The position numbers were made by a program, and so were the translations under genes. From Kitagawia praeruptora (taxonomy: Eukaryota > Streptophyta > Magnoliopsida > Apiales > Apiaceae), in NCBI GenBank assembly GCA_037693485.1, contig CM075354.1:157257501-157321500 (forward strand): 64,000 nucleotides of DNA, in the 5' to 3' direction. This document shows positions 11,341 through 22,198 of this stretch, one piece after another; within the stretch, counting starts at the first letter, position 1; every line of letters starts with the position of its first letter. Below the pieces are notes generated by a model. That model worked only from the letters and a program-made list of their open reading frames with translations, was not told the origin of the DNA and made no database searches.

Positions 11341-11480
11341 AAGTCTCGACAGAACAAAGGAAGGTATACATGTACTACCCCCCGAGCTAAGGAGAATAAG
11401 CTTCGAAAAAACGTGGAATAAAAATAGCAAGTCTCGACTAGAACTAAAGAAGGCGTTTATGTACTACCCCCCTAGACTAG
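11341..11480 (-). repeat. Duplicated internal polypurine tract of Tat-A
   Basis: Two copies of a roughly 90-bp unit, starting AAGTCTCGAC near 11341 and 11430, each contain a minus-strand polypurine tract ending GGGGGGTAGTAC (11371-11390 and 11461-11480). Tat-B has the same tract at 41522-41536 and again immediately before its 3' LTR. The tract separates pol from the antisense-gene segment. Confidence 0.75.
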
Positions 11481-11552
11481 GAGAAAATTTATTTATGCTA
11501 GTCTATACCGTAAATATAAGTCTTCATAAAAATAGGGGGTCACAGCCGCACC

Positions 11553-12820
11553 CTACTGGTAATACTTTCTCAAATGCTCCGCATTCCATGCTCTTGGTAT
11601 TGTATTCCCATCCAAGTCTACAAGATGATAAGTTCCTTCCCAGATAATAGACTTGATCTTGTACGGTCCCTCCCAGTTTGGACCAAAAACTCCATGAGCA
11701 GCTATTCTCGTATTAGGCATAACCTTCCGTAGAACCAAATCACCCACCTTAAAAGGACGAGTCTTCACCCTTCTGTTATAATATCTTGCCGCCCTCTGCT
11801 GATAAGTTGCCAACCTCAACTGTGAATTGGTCCTTGTTTCTTCAAAAAATCCAGATTCAACCTTTGATTTATCATATTAACATCTTCATCATAAAAATCT
11901 CTTCTGAAAGAACCTGCTCCAATCTCCATAGGAATCATCGCTTCACACCCATAAGACAACACAAAGGGAGATTCCCCAGTTGTAGTTCTTGGAGTAGTAT
12001 TATATGACCACAAAACCATGGGTAACTCCTCAGGCCAATTCCCCTTGCTTTCCTCTAACTTCGTCTTCAAAGTATGCTTAATAATTTTATTGATTGCCTC
12101 TGTCTGTCCATTACTCTGAGGATGATATACATCTGCAAACTCCTTCTTGATTCCCAAATCATCACACAACTTTCGCAAATCTTTGCTGTCGAATTGCTTT
12201 CCATTATCTGATACAAGCTTATATGGAATCCCAAACCTGCACACAATCGAATTAAAGACAAAATCTCGAATTTTCTTTGCAGTGATTGTGGCCAAGGGCA
12301 TCGCCTCTGCCCATTTGGTGAAATAATCAACCGCCACCACAGCATATTTTACGTTTCCCCTAGCTTTAGGGAGTTCTCCAATGAGATCTATTCCCCACAT
12401 AGGCCACAGACTCATCATGGAAGTCAGAGTGGTAGCAGGACTTGTAGTATAGTTGGCAAACCGCTGACATTTATCACATGTCTTCACAAAATCATAAGCA
12501 TCCTTCTTCATAGTTGGCCAATAATAACCCTGCCTTAACACCTTCATTGCCAACGAACCACCCCCTGAGTGATTGCCACAAATTCCTTCATAAATTTCCC
12601 GAAGGATGTAATTGCATTCATCTCCATCTATGCACTTCAGGAGTGGTTGATTGAAACCTCTCTTGTATAGGATTCCATCATATTCTACAAATCTTGCTGC
12701 TTGATACCGAATTCGTCTTGCCTTAACTTTGTCTTCTGGAAGAATCCCTCCACGAATATATTCTTGAATTGGAGTCACCCAAGTAATATGCGGGATATCC
12801 TCCATTTCCATAACTTCCAC
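11553..12820 (-). pseudogene. Integrase of Tat-A
   Basis: Integrase inserts the DNA copy into the chromosome. The N-terminal zinc-binding HHCC block ends CDKCQRF. Catalytic D, D and E lie in WGIDLIGELP, LVSDNGKQFD and HPQSNGQTEAINK. The C-terminal part (VGDLVLRKVMPNT.. to AWNAEHLRKYYQ) is in another frame, so a frameshift lies near 11818. Two residues present in Tat-B (WPFAMWGID) are missing before the first catalytic Asp. Confidence 0.8.
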
Positions 12821-12841
12821 TTCCGGGATACTTGGTATCTC

Positions 12842-13643
12842 TTAAATTTGTAGTGGAACTGTTCCCAACAGCATCGCCTCCTTCTGGGATCCCAACTTAG
12901 CCAGAATATCTGTATTACTATTCTCATGTCTGGGAATACATTCTAATCTCACTTCCTGGAACTTCTGAATAAGCCGCTGAGCACACTTCATGTAAAGCTC
13001 TGTTCTTGGACCCCTACACTGAAATCCTCCTTTAACTTGTCCAACCACTAATTCCGAATCACTCAATACGATCAGATTCACCACCTTCATTTCCACAGCT
13101 ATCTTCAAACCATTAATCAGAGCTTCATACTTTGCGTCATTATTAGTTGCTTGAAATTTGAAATGAATAGCACTCATAAGCTGATTTCCTTCAGGAGTAA
13201 CCAAGATTATATCTACACCAGCTCCTCCATTATTTACAGCTCCATCTACATGCAACCTCCACCATGGCTGAGGAGCTTCCTCAAGGGGAAGAGCCTTCTG
13301 GGATGGAATTCCAGACTCTACCAACACAAGTGATTTTTCTTCATTCTCTGACTCGAATTCAAGGATAAAATCAGCCAAAGCTTGACCCTTAATAGCAGTT
13401 CTTGGGGTGTATTCTAAATCAAACTGCCCCAATTCAATCGCCCATTTTAGCATCTTTCCAAAAACCTCCGGCTTATGAAGAACTCCTCTCAATGGATACG
13501 CCGTACGAACCTCAATCTTATGAGCTTGAAAATAAGGGCGAAGTTTTCTCGAAGCCAAGATTAAAGCAAAAAACTAACTTTTCCATACTTGTATATCGGG
13601 TTTCTGCATCAAGCAAACGCTTACTCACATAATATATTGGAGA
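12842..13643 (-). pseudogene. RNase H and second (archaeal-type-like) RNase H of Tat-A
   Basis: After the amber codon the same frame continues SPIYYVSKRLLDAETRY, then shifts to the frame starting SRKLRPYFQAHKI. The second RNase H-like domain has HVDGAVNNGGAG and LSDSELVV. The block that reads NNAAEYEAL in Tat-B reads NNDAKYEAL here, so the conserved glutamate is replaced by lysine. A second RNase H is a Tat-lineage trait. It ends in a stop at 12842, just before the integrase frame. Confidence 0.75.
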
Positions 13644-14747
13644 CTAATGATCAATTTTTTCCCTTACCAACACCGCACTGATGGAATATTCTGATACTAC
13701 CAAGTAGAGAACTAAAGTTTCTCCTTCCACCGGTTTTGCCAAAAGTGGCGGATTCCCCAATTGCTCCTTGATTTTCTGAAAAGCTTCCTCGCACTCGGGA
13801 GTCCATACGAAATCCTTAGATGCTCCTTTGATTGCTTTAAAGAACTCTATGCATTTATCTGAAGATTTGGACACAAAGAGATTCAATGCTGCTATTCTTC
13901 CAGCCAAAATCTGCACTTGCTTCACACTAGACGGGGATTTCATATCAAGCAAAGCCTTAATCTTTGCTGGATTCGCCTCAACTCCTCTATGATTCACCAT
14001 GAAACCCAAAAACTTTTCGGATTCCACACCAAACACACATTTCTGAGGATTTAACTTCATCCTGAATTTCCTTAATATTTCGAACATCTGCCCCAGGTGC
14101 TTTACATGATCTTCTGCCTTTAAGGATTTAACAAGCATATCATCAACATACACTTCCATGGTCTTTCCAATCAAATCTTTGAACATCATATTCACCAACC
14201 TCTGATAAGTTGCTCCAGCATTAATCAAACCAAACGGCATTCCAATATAACAATACAGACCTCTATCTGTGATGAAAGAGGTGTGCTCCTGATCAGGTTC
14301 ATACATTGGGATTTGATTATAACCTGAGTAAGCATCCATGAAACTCAAAAGAGCATGACCGGCCGTAGCATCCACCAACTGATCAATCCGAGAAAGAGGA
14401 AAATTGTCCTTAGGACAAGCCTTGTTCAAATCTGTAAAATCCACACAAGTCCTCCACTTTCCATTTGTCTTCTTGACTAGGACTGGATTAGCCAGCCAAT
14501 CCGGATAATATGACTCCTTAATCAATCCGACCTCTAGAAGTCTATCGACCTCCTCTTTCAATGCTATAACTCTCTCTCCACTTACCGGTTGACGTTTCTG
14601 GCGGATTCCTTTCTTGGTGGGATCTATATTCAGACGATGACACATGACTTCCGGGTCAATCCCCACCATATCAGCATGACTCCAAGCAAAAACATCCAGA
14701 TTACTCAGGAGAAAATTTGTGAGCATCCCTCTCATCTCAGAATTCAA
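13644..14747 (-). pseudogene. Reverse transcriptase of Tat-A
   Basis: This is a Ty3/gypsy RT with conserved blocks: WRTCVDFTDLNKACP, LLSFMDAYSGYNQIPM, SFITDRGLYCY, MPFGLINAGATYQRLV and the catalytic YVDD at 14139-14150. The RNase H begins at the end (VSEYSISAVLV). The frame ends in TAG at 13644-13646, where Tat-B has a sense codon, consistent with CAG to TAG decay. It copies element RNA into DNA within virus-like particles. Confidence 0.85.
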
Positions 14748-15859
14748 CTGGACCCGATTTTCAAAATCTTACTCGCATCCTTCTCATCTACCAATATTGA
14801 GATTGTATCCTCTACAGGAACGGTCTTTTCAACCAACTGTGGAATTCTAGGATCCAAATCAGAATCAAAAATTCGTGGGACCTCAACTAGCACATCTTTC
14901 TTGGAGGGCGCATCCTCTTCAAGAGGGAAGTCTTCCTCGACAAGGGTATGTACTAGACCTTCAAGCAGCATCCGTCTTCCTTCAACTTGCTCCCCTCTAA
15001 GGTTAACAGAGATAACCTCTTCCGAGTCTTCCTCGATTTCTTCTAGAATTCTTTCTGGTAAATTATCAAGTATCGGAATGCTCTCCCTTACTACCTCTTC
15101 AGGTTCTTGGACAAGATAATGAACTCTAACTTCTCCTGGAGTAAGATTCATCTCTCTTTCTGAACTTTCTTCTCCCAGGGCATGCCCTCCACCTTGCTGC
15201 TTTCTAAACCCCTTGATTGGCTTGTGATAGCAATCCCTTGAATCATACTGAGATCCTCGTATAGTTCCTACACCATTGGGCGTAGGAAATTTCATTGCAA
15301 GATGGTAGATAGAGGTTACAACCTTCATTTCTTTTAACAGAGGGCGCCCAATTAAAGCATTGTGAGATGATTCCACATTCAAAATCATAAAGTCCATCAT
15401 TTGGGTCACAGAAAGAACCCCTTCACCGAGGGTTACTGGTAACTTGATAGTTCCCATGACTTTCACAGATTCGCTCGAAAAACCATATATCCAACCACTG
15501 TCTGGAGTCATATCCTTATTAGGAAGCCCAAACTTCTTATAAGTACTGTAATATAGGATGTTCACGGAACTTCCGTTGTCAACAATAGCCCGATGTACGT
15601 TCTTGGAACCAATCTGGATTGCTACCATCAAAGCATCGTTATGAGGATGGTGCACCCATCTAGCTTCTTCCTCAGTGAAAGTGATATCCACACATTCCCC
15701 CTTAAATAATTTGGGCGGCCTAGACTCCAAGCTGTTCACATTAGTGAGGGGGCGATATTTTGCCTCCCTTGCATGTCTCTCCAAAGCATGGTTGCTATCT
15801 CCCCCCAAGTGTCGTCCTCCAAATATTGTATGAATACTACCTTCCCTGACGAATTTCAT
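14744..15859 (-). pseudogene. Protease region of Tat-A gag-pol
   Basis: This open stretch of 371 codons contains a retroviral-type aspartic protease core, IVDNGSSVNIL, and the flap-side motif ALIGRPLL. The usual catalytic D-T/S-G is D-N-G in both Tat copies here. It is followed by an acidic linker ending in DTISILVDEKD, shared with Tat-B. It overlaps the RT frame by four bases (14744-14747), so a frame change separates the two. The family role is to cleave the Gag-Pol polyprotein. Confidence 0.75.
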
Positions 15860-16745
15860 CTCCTCAGGCTTATCATTATTCCGGGGGGCGCGCCCTCCAT
15901 CCTTTCTATCTGGATTCTCCTTGTGCTTCTTTACTTATCTAACAATCCATTCAGTCAAGAATCCTTCTTTGATCAGGTCTTCAATTTTATCCTTCAATTG
16001 CCGACACTCGTAAGTGTTATGTCCTGAGGATTCATGAAAATCACAATATTTCTTTTTATCCCTACTCTGCCAGAAAGTTAACGGCTCCGGCTTCCTGAAA
16101 AATCCTTTATCTTTATTTACTTCAAAGATATTCTCAATAGAAGTAGCCAAAGGAGTATAATTGCTTTCCCTTCTATCATAGGTGTAGGTATCCGGAAGTC
16201 CCCAATTTCGTCCAACCTCAGTGGAATTCACACGATTAGCACCAGCCCCAGTACGGAGTGTGGGACTCAAGGACCGATCTTTCCTCTTGCTAACTCTTCC
16301 CTTAGAAATTCCCTGACTGTCTGTTTTTCGATTATCTACCAAGGATTGTTCTACAATCTTGAAAGACTCAGCCTGTGCAAATACATCAGCCAAAGTAGGT
16401 GGATCACGTCCTTGAAGATGCTTCCAGAAATCAGTTCCTACTGATAATCCAGCTATTAAGAAGCTTTTGAGCGTTTCATCAGTTGCTCCTCTCACCAGGG
16501 TAGATTCCGAGTTGAATCTCTTGAAGTATGATTGTAGACTTTCTCCTTCCCTTTGCTTAATGTTAGCCAAAGTAGTGACAGGAGGAGCATACTTCACGGC
16601 TACTTGGAACTTGGTTAAAAACAGATTCCTCATCACCTGCCAAGATGTAATTACTCCTGGCCCAAGCTTCTGAAACCACTGTTGCGCACTCTCACTAAAT
16701 GTTTTCGCCAACAACCAGCATCTAGCTAAATCAGTCACCTGATAG

Positions 16746-17213
16746 TAGGGGTGTACATGGGTCGACCAAACCGATCAAACCGACCCAAACCGGCCCTATT
16801 TTCACCAGACCCAAGCCGAGTAATTTCAAACCGGAACAAGAATGGGTCAAAAATAATTTAACCCGGTGTTAATGGGTTGGGTATGGGTTTGGACTTTTTT
16901 CACCCAACCCAAACCAACCCGTTTAAAATTTGAACAGCCCACTAGTTTTCTAGTCCAGGTCGAGCCCATTCATTCTATCATACTATCAGTCCATATATTT
17001 TTTAAATTAGACACCTTGAGATGAGTCCGGATGTCTCTTACCTGAGCTGCTAATTTGCCAAGGGTGCAAGTGGCTACCCTTACTCCCTTAGTTCTCATAT
17101 ACTGAATGTGTAGTAATATTGTTATGCATATTGATTTAAGTTTGCTTAATTGGTTGATTTGGTCATGACTTTTTTATGTGCAGATCAAAGCTCCAGAGGG
17201 TCAGCATTTGGTC
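16746..17213. mobile_element. Insertion of about 0.47 kb in Tat-A gag, hAT-like left end
   Basis: Comparison with Tat-B gag places the break after the plus-strand sequence ..CACCTGATA and before GACATCCATTTC. The left end reads TAGGGGTGTACATGGG, which resembles plant hAT-type termini. No matching inverted terminus is visible on the right, and I found no clean target duplication. The right side (17165-17213) looks like a splice acceptor (TTTTATGTGCAG) followed by an open stretch. It could be a truncated hAT element carrying a bit of host gene. Confidence 0.5.
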
Positions 17214-17838
17214 ATGACATCCATTTCGATATCAAACCGACCTAAGAATTCCATGGGGTCAGCATTTCCATGAAAACGTAAGTCATTAGTCATCGATCGG
17301 TACCCTGTAGGGAGTTGTGCTTCTCTTACTTCAATTGAGAATGACGAAGATGTTGGTGCTGTAGCGGATATTCTTCCCCTATCAAAGTGAATAAGAAGTT
17401 TTTTCAAGTCATCCATATTAAAGGTTCCCACACCAGGGATATTCTGGATGTAAGGCTGTGCCACAGCCTGAACACCCCCGAGGGTGGAGACGGAGGTGGA
17501 GCCGCTGTCTGAACACCTCCCTGAGCTCCTGCTTGTGGTGGAATCACAACATCCTCCTGGGTTTGAGTTTGAGTTTGTTGTCCCTCAGGGTTTCCATAAG
17601 GTCATGGATTCCCTTGTGAACTCCGATATTGTTCTCCTGAATGAGAGCGCGTCCTCGACCTAGACTCACTAGAGGTACTTGAGGGAATTTGATGGATACG
17701 GGGTGATCTCCAACCTGAGGGCGCGCCCTGATTACGGGGTTGCCCGTTTCCTTGACTCCAATCCATTCTTCTATCACCGTTATCACAGTTTCCTCTTCTT
17801 CCAGTGTTGTCATCATGAGGAGTTTGCCTAAATCCAAG

Positions 17839-18030
17839 GGGCCGCGATCTGTTGTGAACAGGGGGCGCGCGTTGTGGATTATCATTGTGAGCAAGAGATC
17901 GCTCATGTCCAAGGGGCCTTGACCTATCGCCAGGGGGCGCGCGCTGTGGATCATGACTCTGTGGAAGGGCTCGCTCATGTCCAAGGGGCCTCGACCTGTT
18001 GTCAGGGGGCGCGCGCTGTGAATCATGGGG
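17839..18030 (-). repeat. 72-bp tandem repeat in Tat-A gag
   Basis: Copies start with GGGGGCGCGCG at 17861, 17933 and 18005, exactly 72 bp apart, with a partial copy on the left. On the minus strand the unit encodes 24 residues containing QRAPP..RSRPLGHER. The repeats are G/C-rich and include the GCGCGC core that marks Tat-A. Confidence 0.8.
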
Positions 18031-18719
18031 CCGCGATTCCAAATACTTGTTTTTCTTCTGTTGCTCGAGGAGTACCATCCTCAAATCGTCATCATTAAGC
18101 CTTATTCCAAGGCGTTATTTCAAGCTAGCGAAATCTCTCCTTTCTCTAGCCATCTATTCTTCATCCCTTTGAATCTCACTAGGAGTGCGCCCTGAATAAT
18201 GAGGATGAGGGCGCACCCTCTCTTGAGGATTCGACAACCCGCGCTCAGAATTATCTTCACTAGGATGTTCAACAATAAGATCAGAATAATCTAACCTTCG
18301 AGGAGTAACCAGCTGAAATCTCCTTTCCTGATTTTCCTCCCTCCTTCGGGAATCTTCCTCAATCTGTGGGGATTTCCCTAACCGGCAATGATTTCATGGG
18401 ATACTCCGAGATTTTCTCCTTGACCCCTGATTTTCCTCAACTGAACTCAATCTTGCTCCGAAATTATTCAGGGCATCTCCCATACGATATAGTTGTTCCA
18501 TTAACGCCGCATTACTGATAAGAACAGGCGGCTGACCACCAACAGTGGTTGGAGTTTCATGGCGACGTGGAGGAACAGGGATCTCCTCCGGAATATAAGC
18601 TTCGTGGTGGGTTGGATTACCCCCATGTTATCTTAAGAATCGTAATCCTCTTCTCCATGAGAACCTCTGCTTTGATTGTGAGACATCTTTTCCTCCTAAG
18701 ATGAAGATCTTGATTGGCT

Positions 18720-18737
18720 GCCCTCCTTCTAGCGCCA
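18720..18737 (-). promoter_or_regulatory. Primer-binding site of Tat-A
   Basis: The minus strand reads TGGCGCTAGAAGGAGGGC three bases inside the LTR end. It is nearly identical to the Tat-B site at 35060-35078. I did not identify the tRNA. Confidence 0.7.
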
Positions 18738-18740
18738 ATT

Positions 18741-19716
18741 TGTTGACGGAGGAATTTGGTAACAACAAAATTTGGGGTATTTCGCCGGAAACAAGATCTA
18801 CAGTGGTGGTTCTTTGCCGAAAAGAGTGGTGGCGTGTGGTGGCTGTTAGTGATTGGTGGCTGAGATTGATAGGGTTAGTGGCGGCTATTCAGAGCTCTCG
18901 ACTTCCAACCCCCCAATCGGCCTACGTACCCCGGTATTTATAGGGGATCAAGCCATACCTAGTTCTTGGAGAGCAAGAAACCCAAATGGGATTGGATATC
19001 GGTCCAGCATCCGGAATGTTCTACTATGAGGCCTAACCACAAAAGGCCCTAGGCTCATCCAAGATCTCAAGACTTCACGGATAAGGAAACTTCCCCCGTC
19101 GAGGACTAGTCCTATCCGCTACAAGTTATTTCTTGATTTCAAAGATGCAGGTATAGCCATGGTTTACCCCAAGTGCAGAATGCATCCCTGTCCCCCGAAT
19201 GAGAAGCACCCACCAGATAGCAGTACAGGTGATCCAGAGCTTTTGGGTGCAAAGTGCGGATTACTCCAAAGTTCTCCAATGAGAGCGCGCCCATTGCTTA
19301 CAGGAACAGAGCTCCAAAGCACACACCAAAGCGAGACCAATCTTTGCACCGAGGAGAACATGCCCTCAGTGTATAAGAAAGATCCCTAAATCTAGGAAAA
19401 CCCCTAGAGGCCTTCTACGACGGACATCCCCCTCCTGAGATACGATAAGAGAGAATTCTTCGACCTCCAGAATCCCGTCTTGAATAGAATTCCAACTTGA
19501 GTAGAATTCCAAGAGAGATCCCTCTGTTAACTTGGAAAATATAAACCCCTCATGTTTTAATCTTTAGGGCGCGCCCTCTTTGTAGAGAAAGAGAGGGCGC
19601 GTCCTGACTTCTCCATTTCCAGCCAAAACCCTAATTAATCCTAGAATTCCCCAAATTGAATCCGTATCTGACCCGAATCCATTTTAGAATACCCGAACCG
19701 AATTTTGGCTATAACA
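18741..19716 (-). repeat. 5' LTR of Tat-A (976 bp)
   Basis: On the plus strand it begins TGTTGACGG and ends GGCTATAACA, giving TG..CA ends. The minus strand begins TGTTATAGCC, close to the start of the Tat-B LTR (TGTTATGCCC). A minus-strand TATA box (TATAAATA, complement of 18935-18942) lies in the same context as in Tat-B: GATCCC before it and GGGTACGTAGGC after it. Two GGCGCGCC-type motifs lie near 19568 and 19595. The boundary was set by the adjacent primer-binding site. Confidence 0.8.
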
Positions 19717-19943
19717 ATTAGTTATAATAAAATGAACCCTTATTCACACCAACCATTCCAATTACAATTTTTAAATCTACCGCTCCAACTAAAATTTTCC
19801 AATCTATCAGGTCATCTCTGTTACATAATTGAATTTTTTTTTTGAAAACGAATTCTAAATATGTAGCATTACCTTTAAAAAATTAATTCTACCAACCTTT
19901 TTTGAAGTTTCAATTCATCGTAATGATTCAAATTCTTACCGTT
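19717..19943. other. Intergenic DNA, nothing recognised
   Basis: AT-rich flank of Tat-A without an ORF or a recognisable repeat. Confidence 0.6.
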
Positions 19944-19984
19944 AGAGCATCTCCAACGGTGTTGGCTAAAAATGATTAGCTAAA

Positions 19985-21473
19985 TCTATACTATTATATA
20001 AAAACCGAAACATTAAAAGTTTGATTGGTTGGTCGGTCGGTCGGTCGGTACGGTAGCTGTTGACTTTACTTATTTACCCTTGCTCAATTACAGATCTACT
20101 AACTAATCAATTTCCTTCTTGAGTTTAAACATATTATCTTTTCTATTTTTCAAGAACTAAATAGTTTTTTTTACGTAAAATACAATATCCTTTTATATTT
20201 TATCTAACTAAAATTTTTCCATTATTAATCAAATTCCTTTTTCAGGTTAAACATATTAACTTCTCTATTTTTCATTAACTAAATAATTTCCCTTTTCAGG
20301 TAAAAAAGAATATCTTTCACATTTTATTTAACTAAAATTTCTCTTTTTTAAAATTGTACAAGCAGTTTTGTTTAATAAAATAACATTATTATAATTACTA
20401 TTAACTAATAAATTACTTTTTTCACCCAAAACACGTTACCTTTTCTTTTTTCTCTAACTAACATATTTCTTTTTGCAATTATATCATGGATGGTTACCTT
20501 TTTCAGTCAAAACACGTTACCTTTTTTCTTTTCTCTTACTTAAACCTCTATTTTTCCAATTATATCACAGATGTTTCTATTAGCAAAAATAAAATAATAC
20601 TAATAATATTATAATACTAATAATTAACCTATTACCTTTTCAGCTAAAACGTATCATCATTTCTATTTTTCTATTAAATTCCATTTTTTTCTAGAAATAT
20701 CACGGGCAACATTAATTTCTCATTTTCCAAAAACTATGAGCAATTTTATTTAGTAAAATGACATAATTAAATTATAATTATATAAGCTAATCAATTACCT
20801 TTTTCACATAAATCATGTCATCTTTTTAATTTTCACGTTACCTTTCTATTTTCTCTAACTAAAATCTCTCTTTTTTCAATTATATCAAGGGCGGTTCTAT
20901 TTAATAAAATAAACTAATAATATTTTAATATTAATAATTAACCGATTACCTTTTTCAGCTAAAATGTATCATCTTTTCTATATTTTCTAACTAAAATCCT
21001 TCTTTTAATAGTAATATCACGGACAATATTAATTTATCCTTTTCTAAAAATATTATGTGAAATTATATTTAGTAAAATAAGATAATTAAATTATAATTAC
21101 TATAAACTAATAAATTACCATTTTCACCTAAAACATGTTTTCTTTTTAATTTTCTCTAACTAAATCCTATCTTTTTCTAATCATATCACGGGCATTCTGT
21201 TTAATAAAATAAAATAATAATTTTATAATTACCAATAATTAACCGATTACTTTTTTCAACTAAAACCTATCATCTTTTCTATATTTTCTAACTAAAATCC
21301 CTCCATTTCTAGAAATATCACGGATAACATTTATATAATTATTATCAAATTATCTCATATAAAAATGTAAGCCTCCAAAATTCATATTTTAAAAAGTTAA
21401 TTTAAATAAATGAAAAAATTCATATAATATTAAAATTAAAAAAAATCCGTGCATCGATAGGGTTTTAAGCTAG
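19985..21473 (+). mobile_element. Non-autonomous Helitron with internal tandem repeats
   Basis: It starts TCTATACTATTATATAAA after an A and ends GGGTTTTAAGCTAG before a T, the standard Helitron ends and target. The 3' hairpin is decayed (CCGTGCATCGATAGGG). There is no coding region. The inside is an AT-rich array with a period of about 310 bp: the phrase ATATCACGGGC or its variants recurs near 20565, 20698, 20883, 21014, 21185 and 21316. Confidence 0.8.
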
Positions 21474-21565
21474 TTACATAAATTATTGATTATATAAAAT
21501 TTGTTGAACCACATTGTGTTCCGAAGGTATTGACTATAATGATTGACTATATTTTAAAAATGATA

Positions 21566-22072
21566 TCTATATATTATAAATTACTGCATAGCCCTTACCT
21601 ATGGTTTGGTATCCATATTTAGGTTTGGACAAGATTTTGTATTGATTTTGACCCACTGGATAATTCATTTTTAGGTTTGGTATCCATATTATGTTTGGGA
21701 AAGATCCAAATTTATTATTTGACCCATTTTTAATTAAAGAAATTTGTATACCAATTTAAATACTATTAATATATTCTCTTAATATTTATGGTTAGATTAT
21801 TAATGAAAATTTGAATAAATCTTTTAATTTTGGTAAGCTTATTAATACATATTATCACATAATAGATATAGAAAATATAAATAATTTTATCTTTGATTGC
21901 ATTTGTTATAATATAGAAAAATAATATTTTATTAATATTATTTCTTTCAATATTAATTTATTTGATCTTAAATATAAAGTCATTTTCTTTATTTAATCAT
22001 TATTGTTATATATCATAATTATTATGAATTTAAATTTAAACTACCGTGTGCGTAGCACGGGCTGTAATCTAG
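21566..22072 (+). mobile_element. Short non-autonomous Helitron (507 bp)
   Basis: It starts TCTATATATTATAAATTAC after an A. The 3' hairpin is ACCGTG-TGCGTAG-CACGGG, then the end is TAATCTAG followed by a T. There is no ORF. It sits 92 bp from the previous Helitron within the same shell. Confidence 0.75.
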
Positions 22073-22169
22073 TGTTATTAATATTTGAGAAAATGACCAA
22101 ACTACACCAGTTTTGAACTCCCTTGGCCCGAAATACCCGTTTCCAAATTGCATGGCCCTGAGTACCCAC

Positions 22170-22198
22170 GGGACACGCCACTGGCAACGGCGTGTCCC
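22170..22198. repeat. Perfect 10-bp inverted repeat
   Basis: GGGACACGCC and GGCGTGTCCC are separated by nine bases. Related pieces of the same word recur at the other end of the element. Confidence 0.85.

Larger units (their letters stand above)
15935..18686 (-). pseudogene. gag: gag of Tat-A, broken
   Basis: Gag is the capsid and nucleocapsid protein that packages element RNA. The likely start is the minus ATG at 18686; an in-frame TAA follows after 17 codons. The N-terminal part is an arginine/proline-rich stretch with 24-residue repeats (17839-18030). The conserved capsid region begins in 17464-17201 (IEMDV) and resumes at 16738 (TDLARCWLLA). The two halves match one continuous stretch of Tat-B gag, so the roughly 470 bp between them is an insertion. 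A CCHC-like knuckle near the end reads CDFHESSGHNTYEC. At least one stop, one frameshift and one insertion make it non-functional as it stands. Confidence 0.8.
281..19576. repeat. Dispersed GGCGCGCC palindrome of Tat-A (18 copies)
   Basis: Exact 8-mers start at 282, 360, 476, 517, 644, 882, 1247, 9413, 9754, 10086, 10237, 10842, 11039, 11144, 11223, 15887, 17720 and 19568. Most are extended to AGGGCGCGCCCT. Near matches lie at 10711, 10866, 14906, 15341, 17647, 17861, 17933, 18005, 18208, 19284 and 19595. Fifteen of the 18 fall in the antisense-gene segment. None is in Athila-N, in RT-integrase, or elsewhere in the window that I saw. Confidence 0.9.
1..19716 (-). mobile_element. Tat-A: Tat-lineage Ty3/gypsy LTR retrotransposon, left end outside the window
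   Basis: Order on the minus strand is 5' LTR (18741-19716), primer site, gag, protease, RT, RNase H, a second RNase H-like domain, integrase (ending 11553), internal polypurine tracts, then a plus-strand antisense gene reaching the left edge. The double RNase H and the antisense ORF between pol and the 3' LTR are traits known from the Tat branch. The right boundary is the LTR end ..TATAACA at 19716, followed by ATTAG as the expected 5-bp target duplication. The left LTR and the partner duplication are not in the window. Athila-N (1341-9164) and a 0.47-kb insertion (about 16746-17213) are nested inside. Without Athila-N and its duplicated target site the visible part is about 11.9 kb. All pol genes carry stops or frameshifts. 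Confidence 0.9.

Noticed and set aside
17839..18030. Regular repeats that could suggest a CRISPR array (also 22739-22858)
   Set aside because: The units are tandem without unique spacers, and the setting is a plant genome.
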